Positions 1-5,631 of a stretch of 6,426 bases of DNA are shown here, piece after piece. Position numbers and translations under genes: made by a program. The DNA is from JAZNUH01 sp045592225. GTDB lineage: Bacteria; Bacillota; Clostridia; UMGS1883; UMGS1540. The stretch covers positions 1-6,426 of the forward strand of contig JAZNUH010000162.1 in assembly GCA_045592225.1 (NCBI GenBank), given 5' to 3'. The notes under the pieces are model-generated. The model searched no databases. It saw nothing but the letters and a program-made list of their open reading frames with translations, and was not told the origin of the DNA. How positions within the stretch are numbered: the stretch's first letter is position 1; every line of letters begins with the position of its first letter.

Positions 1-222
1 GATATGATGAGAAACAGAATGGATAAATACGGTGCAATTTGCAAAAAGCTTGCCGAAAAACACGGATGCATATTTGTAGATTACCAGTCTGCATACGACG
101 AGTTTTTAAAGCATTACCATTCATCATACATTGCGTGGGACAGAGTTCATCCCAATCAGGTAGGCTCGCTGCTTATGGCAAAAACCTTCCTTGCGAAGTG
201 CGGATTTGAGTATAATAAATAA
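1..222 (+). CDS. SGNH/GDSL-family hydrolase, C-terminal end (5' truncated by window edge)
   Basis: The reading frame is open to the left edge, so the gene starts outside the window and only about 73 C-terminal residues are seen. The segment matches the last block of SGNH/GDSL esterases: an alpha/beta stretch ending in IFVDYQSAYDEF, then the block V signature WDRVHPNQVG, in which Asp and His of DRVH complete the Ser-Asp-His triad, and a closing helix LLMAKTFLAKCGF. The oxyanion-hole Ser, Gly and Asn blocks lie upstream and are unseen. Proteins of this kind deacylate carbohydrates or small esters; the substrate cannot be told. The stop at 220-222 is followed by a hairpin, so this is the last gene of its transcript. 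It has no evident tie to the sporulation operon. Confidence 0.85.
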   Translation, partial: DMMRNRMDKYGAICKKLAEKHGCIFVDYQSAYDEFLKHYHSSYIAWDRVHPNQVGSLLMAKTFLAKCGFEYNK

Positions 223-240
223 TTAAAATAGAGGCAGAAT

Positions 241-272
241 CACCCCCGATTATACTATGTATATCGGGGGTG
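241..272 (+). terminator. GC-rich hairpin after the SGNH hydrolase gene
   Basis: CACCCCCGAT (241-250) pairs perfectly with ATCGGGGGTG (263-272). Inside it, ATAC (252-255) pairs with GTAT (259-262) around a TAT loop, leaving one bulged T. The stem is strong but is followed by AAGTTTGCTT rather than a clean T-run. It may act as a weak terminator or as a 3' stabilising structure, with the hairpin at 309-335 finishing the job. Confidence 0.6.
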
Positions 273-308
273 AAGTTTGCTTATGGCAAAAAGGTGAATA
301 ATACGTAG

Positions 309-335
309 AAAAAGGTCTTAAAAAAGACCTTTTTT
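309..335 (+). terminator. Rho-independent terminator upstream of spoIIIAB
   Basis: An 11-bp stem, AAAAAGGTCTT (309-319) with AAGACCTTTTT (324-334), has an AAAA loop and ends in a run of six T. The A-run on the left side means it could terminate in both directions. It isolates spoIIIAB from upstream transcription, so the spoIIIA promoter should lie between 336 and 396. Confidence 0.8.
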
Positions 336-350
336 ACATCCCGTTTTTTG

Positions 351-379
351 GAATAAAGTTGGACAAAGCCTTATATATA
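351..379 (+). promoter_or_regulatory. Candidate sigma-E-type promoter for the spoIIIA operon (weak)
   Basis: GAATAAA at 351-357 fits the sigma-E -35 pattern (K-M-A-T-A-W-W). Fourteen bases later TATATATA (372-379) is only a partial match to the -10 consensus CATACAnT. The spoIIIA operon is under mother-cell sigma-E control in B. subtilis, and the terminator just upstream leaves only this short stretch for a promoter. Against it, transcription would begin about at the Shine-Dalgarno sequence (385-391), leaving almost no leader. Confidence 0.3.
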
Positions 380-396
380 TGTATAGGGGTGACAAA

Positions 397-873
397 GTGA
401 TAAAGCTTATCGGAAGTGTGGCGGTAATCGGTGCGGGAACCTGGCTTGGTGTTGCCAAAAGAAATGCGCTTAAAGCAAGGGTAAACAGCCTGCAGGAAAT
501 ACAAAATGCTCTTTTACACATGCAAAGCAGTATAGATGTGAGTGCAGAGCCTCTGTGCAATTTACTCTGTAAAAGTCCCTGCCCTTTGTTTTGCCGTGCG
601 GCAGAGTACATAGACAGCCGCGGAGTGAGTGAGGGCTTTGCAAAGGCGGTTTGTGAGCAGGAGCTGTATGAGGATGAAAAAAACGCTCTTTTGGATTTTG
701 CAGGCGGTCTTGCCGCACAGGACAAGGAGGGTCAGCTTTTAAATATACGGGCGTGTGCAGACAGGATAGCGCGTATAAAGGCGGAAGCGGAGGATAAAAG
801 AGTACGTCTTTCAGGACTGTACACGGCATCGGGTTTTCTGGGGGGAGCCGCCCTTGTGCTTATTTTTTTATAA
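397..873 (+). CDS. spoIIIAB: Stage III sporulation protein AB (SpoIIIAB), GspF-like membrane protein
   Basis: Component of the mother-cell SpoIIIA complex; its cytosolic domain has the fold of GspF-type platform proteins of type II secretion. The GTG start at 397 (158 aa) is preferred over the in-frame ATG at 379, because AGGGGTG at 385-391 sits five bases before GTG and the family N-terminus is a short membrane helix (IKLIGSVAVIGAGTWLG, residues 2-18). A helical region follows (NSLQEIQNALLHMQSSID), and a second hydrophobic segment closes the protein (SGFLGGAALVLIFL, 145-158). B. subtilis SpoIIIAB is slightly longer (about 171 aa) with the same two-ended membrane layout. It is the first gene of the operon here, since spoIIIAA is missing. 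If SpoIIIAA is absent from the genome, its role with the ATPase would need rethinking. Confidence 0.93.
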   Translation: MIKLIGSVAVIGAGTWLGVAKRNALKARVNSLQEIQNALLHMQSSIDVSAEPLCNLLCKSPCPLFCRAAEYIDSRGVSEGFAKAVCEQELYEDEKNALLDFAGGLAAQDKEGQLLNIRACADRIARIKAEAEDKRVRLSGLYTASGFLGGAALVLIFL

Positions 874-885
874 CAGAGGAAGATT

Positions 886-1080
886 ATGAATGTTGATTTG
901 ATTTTTAAAATAGCCGCAATAGGAATAATTGTTGCGGTGCTGAATCTGTTGCTTGTCCGCTCGGGCAGGGAGGAGCAGGCGATGATGACAACCCTTGCCG
1001 GTCTTACGGTGGTGCTTTTGATTGTAGTAAAGGAGATAAGTAATCTGTTTGTGACCATAAAGGCTTTGTTCGGTTTGTGA
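886..1080 (+). CDS. spoIIIAC: Stage III sporulation protein AC (SpoIIIAC), small membrane protein
   Basis: A 64-residue protein of two membrane helices: residues about 4-24 (DLIFKIAAIGIIVAVLNLLL) and about 36-58 (TLAGLTVVLLIVVKEISNLF). They are joined by a short polar loop RSGREEQAMM, which is the usual SpoIIIAC layout and length (about 68 aa in B. subtilis). It belongs to the membrane core of the SpoIIIA complex in the engulfing (mother-cell) membrane, alongside SpoIIIAD. The ATG at 886 lies five bases after AGAGGA (875-880) and twelve bases after the spoIIIAB stop. SpoIIIAD begins one base after its stop codon, so the two are very likely translationally coupled. Confidence 0.93.
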   Translation: MNVDLIFKIAAIGIIVAVLNLLLVRSGREEQAMMTTLAGLTVVLLIVVKEISNLFVTIKALFGL

Positions 1081-1081
1081 T

Positions 1082-1468
1082 ATGGAGATAATAAAACTTT
1101 CGGGTGTAGCCATTGTAACGGCTGTTTTGTGCATATACCTTAAAAAATACCGTGAGGAATACGGTATGCTGCTAAGTCTTGCTGCGGGAGCAATTATTTT
1201 TGGAGTTGCTTTGCCTTATTTCCGCGACCTTGTGTCTGTGGTACAGGCATTTGCCGATAAGGGTGGAATATCCGCTGAATATTTAAAGCCTATGCTCAAG
1301 GTGGTGGGCATAGCCTACCTGACCGGATACAGCTGCGAGCTTTGCCGCGATGCGGGAGAGGGGGCTCTTGCCGCAAAGCTTGAAATGGCGGGCAAGCTTG
1401 TGCTTTTGGGAATATCCGTACCAATACTGACATCCCTTTTGGAAACAGTAGTAAAGCTTATGAGTTAA
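1082..1468 (+). CDS. spoIIIAD: Stage III sporulation protein AD (SpoIIIAD), polytopic membrane protein
   Basis: A 128-aa membrane protein related to SpoIIIAC, close to the 133 aa of the B. subtilis protein. Hydrophobic segments lie at about 4-20, 29-46 and 106-126. The most conserved stretch of the family is clear in the middle: LKVVGIAYLTGYSCELCRDAG (about 73-93) followed by EGALAAKLEMAGK, then the closing VPILTSLLETVVKLM. Its ATG is one base beyond the spoIIIAC stop and has no good Shine-Dalgarno sequence, which points to translational coupling with spoIIIAC. It is thought to form part of the inner-membrane export-apparatus-like base of the channel. Confidence 0.93.
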   Translation: MEIIKLSGVAIVTAVLCIYLKKYREEYGMLLSLAAGAIIFGVALPYFRDLVSVVQAFADKGGISAEYLKPMLKVVGIAYLTGYSCELCRDAGEGALAAKLEMAGKLVLLGISVPILTSLLETVVKLMS

Positions 1469-1469
1469 T

Positions 1470-2537
1470 ATGAAAAAATACGTTTTTACAGTAATTGTTT
1501 TAACCCTTCTGTTTTGCACCGTGTCTGCAGAGCATGATATTTACAGGGCGGCAGATGGGGTGGAGGTGCAGATTGCCGACTTCAGCTTTGAGGAGTTTGC
1601 AAAAAGTATGGCACAGGGAGAGGGGATGCCTATCAAAACCCTTGGCGAAAATGTAACCGACTTTTTGCTTTCCGAGGTTAAAACTGCTCTGGGAATGCTT
1701 GGAACGGCGGTTGCGCTTGCAGTTTTATCGGGCATAGTAGGAGGAATGTGCTTTGGCAAAGAGGGGGAGGGCATAACCTTTTTTATTTGCCTTGCTCTTA
1801 TTGCGGGTACAGCGGTGACAGGCTTTTCAGCCATTGGGAAAATGGCGGAGGGCGCAGTAAAAAATATGAGCGTGTTTTTAACCTCGGCTGTGCCCACAAT
1901 GGCGGCGCTCGGGGTTGCTGCAGGCAATACAGCGGCATTTGTTACTGCATCACCTGTAATGCTTTCGGGTACCCTGAGCAGTTATATTATAAATTATATT
2001 GCCCTGCCGTGTATGTATATGTCCCTTGCCATGAGTATTGTAAGTAATATGAGCGAAAAAAAGTATCTGGACAGGTTTTCAAAGCTTATAATGAAAACTG
2101 CACTATGGGTTGTGTGCGGAGTGGAAACTCTGTACTGTGCAATAATAGGTATAAGCGGATTTGCGGCGGGTACGGTGGGCGGTGTGGCAGGCAAGGCGGC
2201 TAAATTTACCGTAAGCTCGGCAATACCCTTGGTGGGCAGTATTTTGTCCGATGCAACCGATGCCCTTGCCTCAGGTGCGCTGGCAATAAAGGGAACTGCA
2301 GGTGCGGCAGGAATGGTGCTTGTTATTTTATTGTTTGCGGCACCCATTTTAAAATGTGCGGCAACGCTTTTTGCATACAAGCTGTGTGCCGCTGCCATTC
2401 AGCCGGTAAGTGACAAGCGGATAACCGCTCTGCTTTCGGATATTGGCGAGGTTTTATCCTGTCTTACCGGAATACTTACCGCAGTGGGTGTGGCAGGAGT
2501 AATTTCGCTTGGGATACTGGCAGGAGGGATAAAATGA
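1470..2537 (+). CDS. spoIIIAE: Stage III sporulation protein AE (SpoIIIAE), large polytopic membrane protein
   Basis: A 355-aa protein (about 399 in B. subtilis), the largest membrane component of the SpoIIIA complex. It begins with a signal-peptide-like segment (MKK, then hydrophobic to residue 18, with likely cleavage after VSA at 20). A short outside region with acidic patches follows (21-70). Then come about seven hydrophobic segments (roughly 75-95, 102-122, 136-162, 172-192, 210-230, 278-305 and 333-352). Family landmarks are the Gly/Ala-rich segment with AVPTMAALG (140-148) and the SSAIPLVGSILSDATDAL stretch (249-266). The start codon lies one base after the spoIIIAD stop with no strong ribosome site, so coupling is likely. 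The last codon overlaps the spoIIIAF start (ATGA). Confidence 0.94.
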   Translation: MKKYVFTVIVLTLLFCTVSAEHDIYRAADGVEVQIADFSFEEFAKSMAQGEGMPIKTLGENVTDFLLSEVKTALGMLGTAVALAVLSGIVGGMCFGKEGEGITFFICLALIAGTAVTGFSAIGKMAEGAVKNMSVFLTSAVPTMAALGVAAGNTAAFVTASPVMLSGTLSSYIINYIALPCMYMSLAMSIVSNMSEKKYLDRFSKLIMKTALWVVCGVETLYCAIIGISGFAAGTVGGVAGKAAKFTVSSAIPLVGSILSDATDALASGALAIKGTAGAAGMVLVILLFAAPILKCAATLFAYKLCAAAIQPVSDKRITALLSDIGEVLSCLTGILTAVGVAGVISLGILAGGIK

Positions 2538-2968
2538 GTGTACTTAAGGAATATGTAACAGGGATGGTTGCGGCGGCTTTGCTTGGGGCTGTGTTCAATA
2601 TGCTTCTGCCCGAAGGGAGCATAAAAAAATACGCCTCCTGTTTTATTGGTCTGGCGGTAATAGCGGTTATGCTGTTGCCACTGCAAAAGCTTATGGGCAG
2701 TGAAATAAATTTTCCTGCTTTTGAAGCTGAAACACAGGCGGATACACAGGAGGTATATGTAACAATGCTGGAGCAGGAGTTTTGCAGGCAGGCAGAGGAG
2801 AATATAATGCAAAAATCAGGGGGACGGGTGCGCGCAGAGGTTTATGCAACCGTGTCCGACAAAACTGAGGTGGACCGGGTAATACTTTACGGTGAGCCGG
2901 ACAGCGGCACAATGTTTTACATAACAAACGAGCTGGGGGTGAGCAGAAACCGTGTGGAAATTCGGTGA
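2534..2968 (+). CDS. spoIIIAF: Stage III sporulation protein AF (SpoIIIAF)
   Basis: A 144-aa protein with two N-terminal membrane helices (about 7-25, YVTGMVAAALLGAVFNMLL; and 35-52, SCFIGLAVIAVMLLPLQK). A soluble domain follows, containing an EAETQADTQEVYVTMLEQEF helix (64-83) and a small alpha/beta module ending NELGVSRNRVEI. In B. subtilis the soluble part of SpoIIIAF has a ring-building-motif fold and the protein is longer (about 206 aa), so the linker is shortened here. The start is well set: AGGAGGG (2522-2528) lies five bases before the ATG, which overlaps the spoIIIAE stop as ATGA. The 3' end overlaps spoIIIAG by 17 bases. Confidence 0.92.
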   Translation: MSVLKEYVTGMVAAALLGAVFNMLLPEGSIKKYASCFIGLAVIAVMLLPLQKLMGSEINFPAFEAETQADTQEVYVTMLEQEFCRQAEENIMQKSGGRVRAEVYATVSDKTEVDRVILYGEPDSGTMFYITNELGVSRNRVEIR

Positions 2969-3434
2969 AAAGAAGAATATAAAGATTGTTTATATAATAT
3001 TATGTATCGGGATAGCTTTTTTGTGTATAAGCAGTTTGTTTGGCGAAAAAAATGAAACACATACGGCAAAAACGCAGATAGAGTATGACAATCTCGAAGA
3101 AAAGCTTGAAAAAGCACTTGGTAATATGCAGGGCGTAGGCAGAGTCAATGTTATGGTGACATACTCTGCAAGCAGTGAAAGTATGCTGGCAACAGATGAG
3201 GAGGGGGACAGTAGCGACGGGTCGGAGAGGTATTCAAAAAAGGTTGTAACCGTCAACACAGGCTCGGGACAGCAGCCAATTATACGGGGTGAAAAAACAC
3301 CGGTAATAAAGGGAGTGGTTGTTATCTGTGACGGAGGAGCAAGCCCTGTGGTACAGAAAAATGTAACAGAGGCAATAGAAGCACTTACAGGAGTAGCGCC
3401 TCATAATATAGGGATTTTCAAGAGAAAGGAATAG
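2952..3434 (+). CDS. spoIIIAG: Stage III sporulation protein AG (SpoIIIAG), ring-forming protein
   Basis: A 160-aa, single-span protein. A short cytosolic start (WKFGEKKN) is followed by one membrane helix (residues 11-30, KIVYIILCIGIAFLCISSLF). Then comes a ring-building domain: helix NLEEKLEKALGNMQGVGRVN, strand VMVTYS, a polar insert (about 72-118, acidic and Ser-rich), and the second half IKGVVVICDGGASP with VVQKNVTEAIEALTGV. In B. subtilis SpoIIIAG forms the large ring of the channel in the intermembrane space, and the insert forms part of its extra beta-structure. The start is GTG at 2952; the next in-frame Met (59) would delete the membrane helix. GGGGGTGA (2935-2942) upstream is a possible ribosome site. 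Confidence 0.92.
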   Translation: MWKFGEKKNIKIVYIILCIGIAFLCISSLFGEKNETHTAKTQIEYDNLEEKLEKALGNMQGVGRVNVMVTYSASSESMLATDEEGDSSDGSERYSKKVVTVNTGSGQQPIIRGEKTPVIKGVVVICDGGASPVVQKNVTEAIEALTGVAPHNIGIFKRKE

Positions 3435-3439
3435 GGGAT

Positions 3440-3955
3440 ATGTTGGTTATAAAAAGAAAACAGGTTGTAGTTATCAGTATGGCGGTGCTTATTGCCGCCG
3501 CAGGCTATCTTAATTATTCATACAATAAAAGCGGAGAGCAGGATGTGGAGGAAATATCCGCCGACAAGCCGATTGGAGCTGTAACCCTGGTAGATAACAG
3601 TCTTGACGGGGATTTTATGGAGCAGGCGCGTCTTGACAGGGAGATAAGCCGTTCAAAGGCGATAGAAACTCTTCAGGGTATTGCCGATGACGAGCAAAGC
3701 GGAGATGAAAGCCGAAAGGCGGCAGAGCTGGAAGCGGTGAGCATGGCAAAGGTTACAGAGGATGAGAGCAGAATTGAAACTCTTATAAAAGCAAAGGGCT
3801 TTGAGGATGCGGTTATTTATATAAGTGACGGTAAGGTTTCGGCAATAATAAAGTCACAGGAGCTTGACGGGGCAGGTGTGGCGAAAGTAGTTGATATTAT
3901 TTCCGAGCAGACAGGGATAGCACCGGAGAATATAAAGGTCATCGAATGCCCGTAA
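3440..3955 (+). CDS. spoIIIAH: Stage III sporulation protein AH (SpoIIIAH), partner of SpoIIQ
   Basis: A 171-aa protein (218 in B. subtilis) with one N-terminal membrane helix (about 8-27, QVVVISMAVLIAAAGYLNYS). A charged helical linker follows (about 58-112, rich in Glu, Arg and Ala), then a C-terminal YscJ/FliF-like ring-building domain (about 110-170) ending with EQTGIAPENIKVIEC. In the sporulation channel this domain sits between the two membranes and binds the forespore protein SpoIIQ. ATG 3440 follows AGGGGAT (3433-3439) and lies five bases after the spoIIIAG stop. It is the last spoIIIA gene. No terminator separates it from the housekeeping-type promoter that begins nine bases after its stop codon. 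Confidence 0.93.
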   Translation: MLVIKRKQVVVISMAVLIAAAGYLNYSYNKSGEQDVEEISADKPIGAVTLVDNSLDGDFMEQARLDREISRSKAIETLQGIADDEQSGDESRKAAELEAVSMAKVTEDESRIETLIKAKGFEDAVIYISDGKVSAIIKSQELDGAGVAKVVDIISEQTGIAPENIKVIECP

Positions 3956-3964
3956 ACCCTTCTG

Positions 3965-3993
3965 TTGACAAAAAATATTTTTGGTGATACAAT
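3965..3993 (+). promoter_or_regulatory. Strong housekeeping (sigma-A) promoter
   Basis: TTGACA (3965-3970), a 17-base spacer rich in A and T, and TACAAT (3988-3993) match the vegetative consensus at 11 of 12 positions. The -35 starts nine bases after the spoIIIAH stop codon. The predicted start site near 4000 falls within a small inverted repeat, GTAC-AAAA-GTAC (3998-4009), that could be an operator or a 5' hairpin. Confidence 0.85.
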
Positions 3994-4023
3994 GTAGGTA
4001 CAAAAGTACAGGAGGAAAATTCT

Positions 4024-4110
4024 GTGAAGAATATAATGCTTTATACCGATAGACAAAAGCATTACGAGCAAAGCTGTTTGCCCGCAGAATTTACTTGTGT
4101 AAAAATGTGA
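4024..4110 (+). CDS. Short ORF encoding a 28-residue peptide of unknown function
   Basis: Unrecognised. The case for it being translated is its setting: a near-perfect promoter (3965-3993), a full AGGAGG (4010-4015) eight bases before a GTG start, 28 codons, a TGA stop, and a terminator hairpin beginning five bases later. The peptide reads KNIMLYTDRQKHYEQSC and then LPAEFTCVKM. It is polar to mildly basic, has two Cys eight residues apart, and has no signal peptide or membrane helix. It could be a real small protein or a leader peptide whose transcript ends at the hairpin; it lacks the codon runs of an amino-acid attenuator. A remnant 5' end of a lost gene is also possible, because spoIIIAH is usually followed by other housekeeping genes. 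Confidence 0.55.
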   Translation: MKNIMLYTDRQKHYEQSCLPAEFTCVKM

Positions 4111-4115
4111 TTTTC

Positions 4116-4138
4116 AGGACGCCATATGGCGTCCTTTT
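4116..4138 (+). terminator. Perfect-palindrome terminator after the small ORF
   Basis: AGGACGCC (4116-4123), the loop ATAT, and GGCGTCCT (4128-4135) form a perfect 8-bp GC-rich stem; the whole arm is a 20-base palindrome. It is followed by TTT, then GTGTATTTTT. It ends the small-ORF transcript and, since no terminator lies nearer to spoIIIAH, probably the spoIIIA operon as well. Confidence 0.85.
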
Positions 4139-4173
4139 GTGTATTTTTAAAATAGGGGGGTGTATCGCCAATG

Positions 4174-4188
4174 GGTTACATAGTAACC
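4174..4188. repeat. Small inverted repeat GGTTAC-ATA-GTAACC
   Basis: A perfect 6-bp palindrome with a 3-base spacer in the gap between the terminator and the DUF4279 gene. It has no T-run, so it is unlikely to be a terminator. It could be an operator for the next gene or part of the repeat family that starts ten bases further on. Confidence 0.4.
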
Positions 4189-4197
4189 TGGGGCAAA

Positions 4198-4220
4198 GAC
4201 AATAGAACCGTCCCCTTGTC
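4198..4220 (-). repeat. Palindromic GGGGACGGTTC repeat, copy R1 (reverse orientation)
   Basis: Read on the minus strand this is GACAA, core GGGGACGGTTCTA, TTGTC, so the ends (GACAA/TTGTC) are complementary and the core is not. The same design is rebuilt at the IS insertion site (4695-4708 joined to 6023-6030), with only three differences over 23 bases. R1 and that copy point toward each other around the DUF4279 gene. Repeats of this look are common between genes in Clostridia, and I recall them near REP-associated transposases. That link is from memory and is not shown here. Confidence 0.7.
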
Positions 4221-4256
4221 TTACGGGAGAATTTCTAAAGTAGAGGAGCAAAATAT

Positions 4257-4676
4257 ATGGACAAAGATTGCTATGCTGAATTAAATATATGGGGGGAAGA
4301 TCTGGATGGACACAAAATATCAAAAATATTAAGGATGGAGGTTCCGTATATCAGAGAAAAGGGGGACTATTCCGCGAGACCAGAGAATGCTTGCGAATTT
4401 AGTTTACCAGGGGAGAATCGTGTGTCTGTATGGAGTTATAAAACAAAAACAAAAAAGAGTACATGTATTTCGGAAATTATTGAAGATATTATAAAGGCTT
4501 TTGCAACTAAAACAGATGAATTTAATATTGTAAAGGAACGCTTTTGTGTCCACTCTATTAATATTACGGCGGTAATATATGGGTATAAAAAGGCAACGCC
4601 AAGTATTCATTTGACCGAAAAACAAATTGATTTCATGGCTAAAATCGGAGCTTCATTTGAGGTGGATGTATACTAG
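4257..4676 (+). CDS. DUF4279-family protein (possible immunity-type protein)
   Basis: A 139-aa soluble protein with no signal or membrane segment. It resembles DUF4279 proteins: an N-terminal strand CYAELNIWGEDLDGHKISKI (residues 5-24), a central WSYKTK block, a charged helix (about 70-100), and the closing THIHL-like segment PSIHLTEKQIDFMAKIGASF then EVDVY (115-139). The function of the family is not established; members occur near polymorphic toxin genes, which suggests immunity, and a broken RHS fragment lies 1.4 kb downstream here. The start at 4257 is eight bases after AGAGGAG (4242-4248). No clear promoter is seen between the terminator at 4138 and the start. It is flanked by inverted copies of the palindromic repeat, and its AT-rich codon use differs from the spoIIIA genes, which suggests transfer. 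Confidence 0.7.
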   Translation: MDKDCYAELNIWGEDLDGHKISKILRMEVPYIREKGDYSARPENACEFSLPGENRVSVWSYKTKTKKSTCISEIIEDIIKAFATKTDEFNIVKERFCVHSINITAVIYGYKKATPSIHLTEKQIDFMAKIGASFEVDVY

Positions 4677-4691
4677 TGTAATCGGGGACGC

Positions 4692-4708
4692 GTGACAGGG
4701 GGACAGTT
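4692..4708 (+). repeat. Palindromic repeat R2, left half, cut by the IS
   Basis: GTGACAGGGGGACAGTT ends exactly at the IS boundary. Joined to CTGTTGTC at 6023-6030, with one copy of the GTT duplication removed, it forms a 23-base GACA...TTGTC palindromic repeat that matches R1 (reverse complement) at 20 of 23 positions. The GGGGACG at 4684-4690 just before it may be a further decayed piece of the same family. Confidence 0.75.
4706..4708. repeat. Target-site duplication, left copy (GTT)
   Basis: GTT immediately outside the left end of the IS equals GTT at 6020-6022 immediately outside the right end. A 3-bp duplication is normal for IS3-family insertion. Three bases alone is weak evidence, but rebuilding the repeat across the site supports it. 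Confidence 0.7.
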
Positions 4709-4733
4709 TGAGGTGACCCCATAAAGCGAGACA
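4709..4733 (+). repeat. IS terminal inverted repeat, left (IRL)
   Basis: Starts TGAGGTGACCCC and ends AGAGACA-like (GCGAGACA). It matches the reverse complement of 5995-6019 at 17 of 25 positions, with TG, TGACCCC, AAA and AGACA shared. Similarity runs on inward as GATTGGGGACGG (4734-4745) against AAAGAGGGACGG on the other side. This is the transposase 3' end. Confidence 0.85.
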
Positions 4734-4755
4734 GATTGGGGACGGTTAATTTATC

Positions 4756-5631
4756 TTAAATTTTTGAATTAAAATACCTTAACCGATACTGTGCCGGAGT
4801 CAGACCGTCCAATCTTGTTTGTGGTCTGAAGTTTATGTAATAGTCAAAGAACTCTTTTGTTAATTCTTCAACATCTTTTGGTGTTTTTATTCTGTTTTTA
4901 TACAGATAAATGCATTCGCATTTGTATTGACTGAAAAAACTTTCTGCACAAGCATTATCCCAGCAGTTACCCTTTCGGGACATACTTTGTGTTACATTGT
5001 ATTTCTTTAGCAATGATACATATTCTTTGTTTGTGTAGTGTACCCCTTGATCACTGTGAATTGTACAACCGTTTAAATCAACTTTTGCAGATAATTTCTT
5101 TATTGTATCGACAGATAATGACTTATCCTGACTATCACTGAGCTTCCAGGCAACAGGATAGTTATCGTAGAGATCAATTACGGTAGAGAGATACATCATT
5201 TTTGTTCGTGTTGGTATATATGTAATGTCTGTTGCAAACTTTTTATTAGGCATTGAAACTGAAAAATCTCGTTTAAGCGCATTTGGAAAGGATATTCTTT
5301 CTTCGTTCTTTTGTTTGTATTTTGGTCTGATTATTGATTTTAAGTCGTTTACAAACATAATACGCTGAACTTTTTTGTGATTGATTTTCATTCCGTATTG
5401 GTTTTTTAAAACCGATGTAACCCTGCGATAACCGAAGCGTTTACCACTTTTGTTGTAAATATCTGCAATAATTGTATCAAGTTCTGATGTCTTTTTCAAT
5501 GGCTTTTTCTTAAAACGATAAAAAGCAGCTCGACTAACACCAACTATACTGCATAAAAATGTAGTTGAAAATTGCTGTTCGAGATTTAAAACGATGTTGT
5601 ATTTTATTTCTCTGATTTTTTCGTTTTTTTT
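4756..5631 (-). CDS. IS3-family transposase catalytic part (OrfB), made by -1 frameshift from OrfA
   Basis: Integrase-fold DDE transposase (rve family). The frame is open from the slippery site (about 5631) to the stop at 4756-4758, and no ATG or GTG exists upstream of a TTG at 5499. Starting at that TTG would drop the conserved N-terminal part KYNIVLNLEQQFSTTFLCS and GVSRAAFYRF, so expression as an OrfA-OrfB fusion (about 398 aa) is favoured. Counting from TTG 5499, the HTH_21-like region (RFGYRRVTSVLKNQYG) is at 21-36. The catalytic triad is Asp91 (FATDITYI), Asp150 (TIHSDQG) and Glu186 (NACAESFF), which gives the DD(35)E spacing of IS3 elements. The closing INFRPQTRLDGLTPAQYRLR motif is present. 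No frame damage is visible. Confidence 0.93.
   Translation of the reverse strand, partial: KKNEKIREIKYNIVLNLEQQFSTTFLCSIVGVSRAAFYRFKKKPLKKTSELDTIIADIYNKSGKRFGYRRVTSVLKNQYGMKINHKKVQRIMFVNDLKSIIRPKYKQKNEERISFPNALKRDFSVSMPNKKFATDITYIPTRTKMMYLSTVIDLYDNYPVAWKLSDSQDKSLSVDTIKKLSAKVDLNGCTIHSDQGVHYTNKEYVSLLKKYNVTQSMSRKGNCWDNACAESFFSQYKCECIYLYKNRIKTPKDVEELTKEFFDYYINFRPQTRLDGLTPAQYRLRYFNSKI

Noticed and set aside
296..302. GAATAAT as an alternative sigma-E -35 for the spoIIIA operon
   Set aside because: It fits the -35 pattern, but no CATACA-like -10 follows and the strong terminator at 309-335 would stop its transcript.
379..396. ATG at 379 as the start of spoIIIAB
   Set aside because: It would add six non-family residues (MYRGDK), its own upstream region lacks a ribosome site, and it would place AGGGGTG inside the gene; GTG 397 has that site at the right distance.
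318..1058. Minus-strand reading frames opposite spoIIIAB and spoIIIAC
   Set aside because: They lie wholly or largely opposite clear sporulation genes, have low-complexity Ser/Pro/Leu composition and lack ribosome sites; they are shadows of the coding strand.
1748..2047. Plus-strand 99-codon frame inside spoIIIAE
   Set aside because: It is an out-of-frame shadow of spoIIIAE, with a Cys/Tyr/Gly-rich product typical of wrong-frame reading.
4404..4625. Minus-strand 73-codon frame opposite the DUF4279 gene
   Set aside because: It is antisense to a recognisable gene with a good ribosome site and resembles nothing known.
5497..5499. TTG as an independent start of orfB
   Set aside because: It removes a conserved N-terminal part of the transposase that is open and matches the family upstream, and the A8 frameshift site explains expression better.
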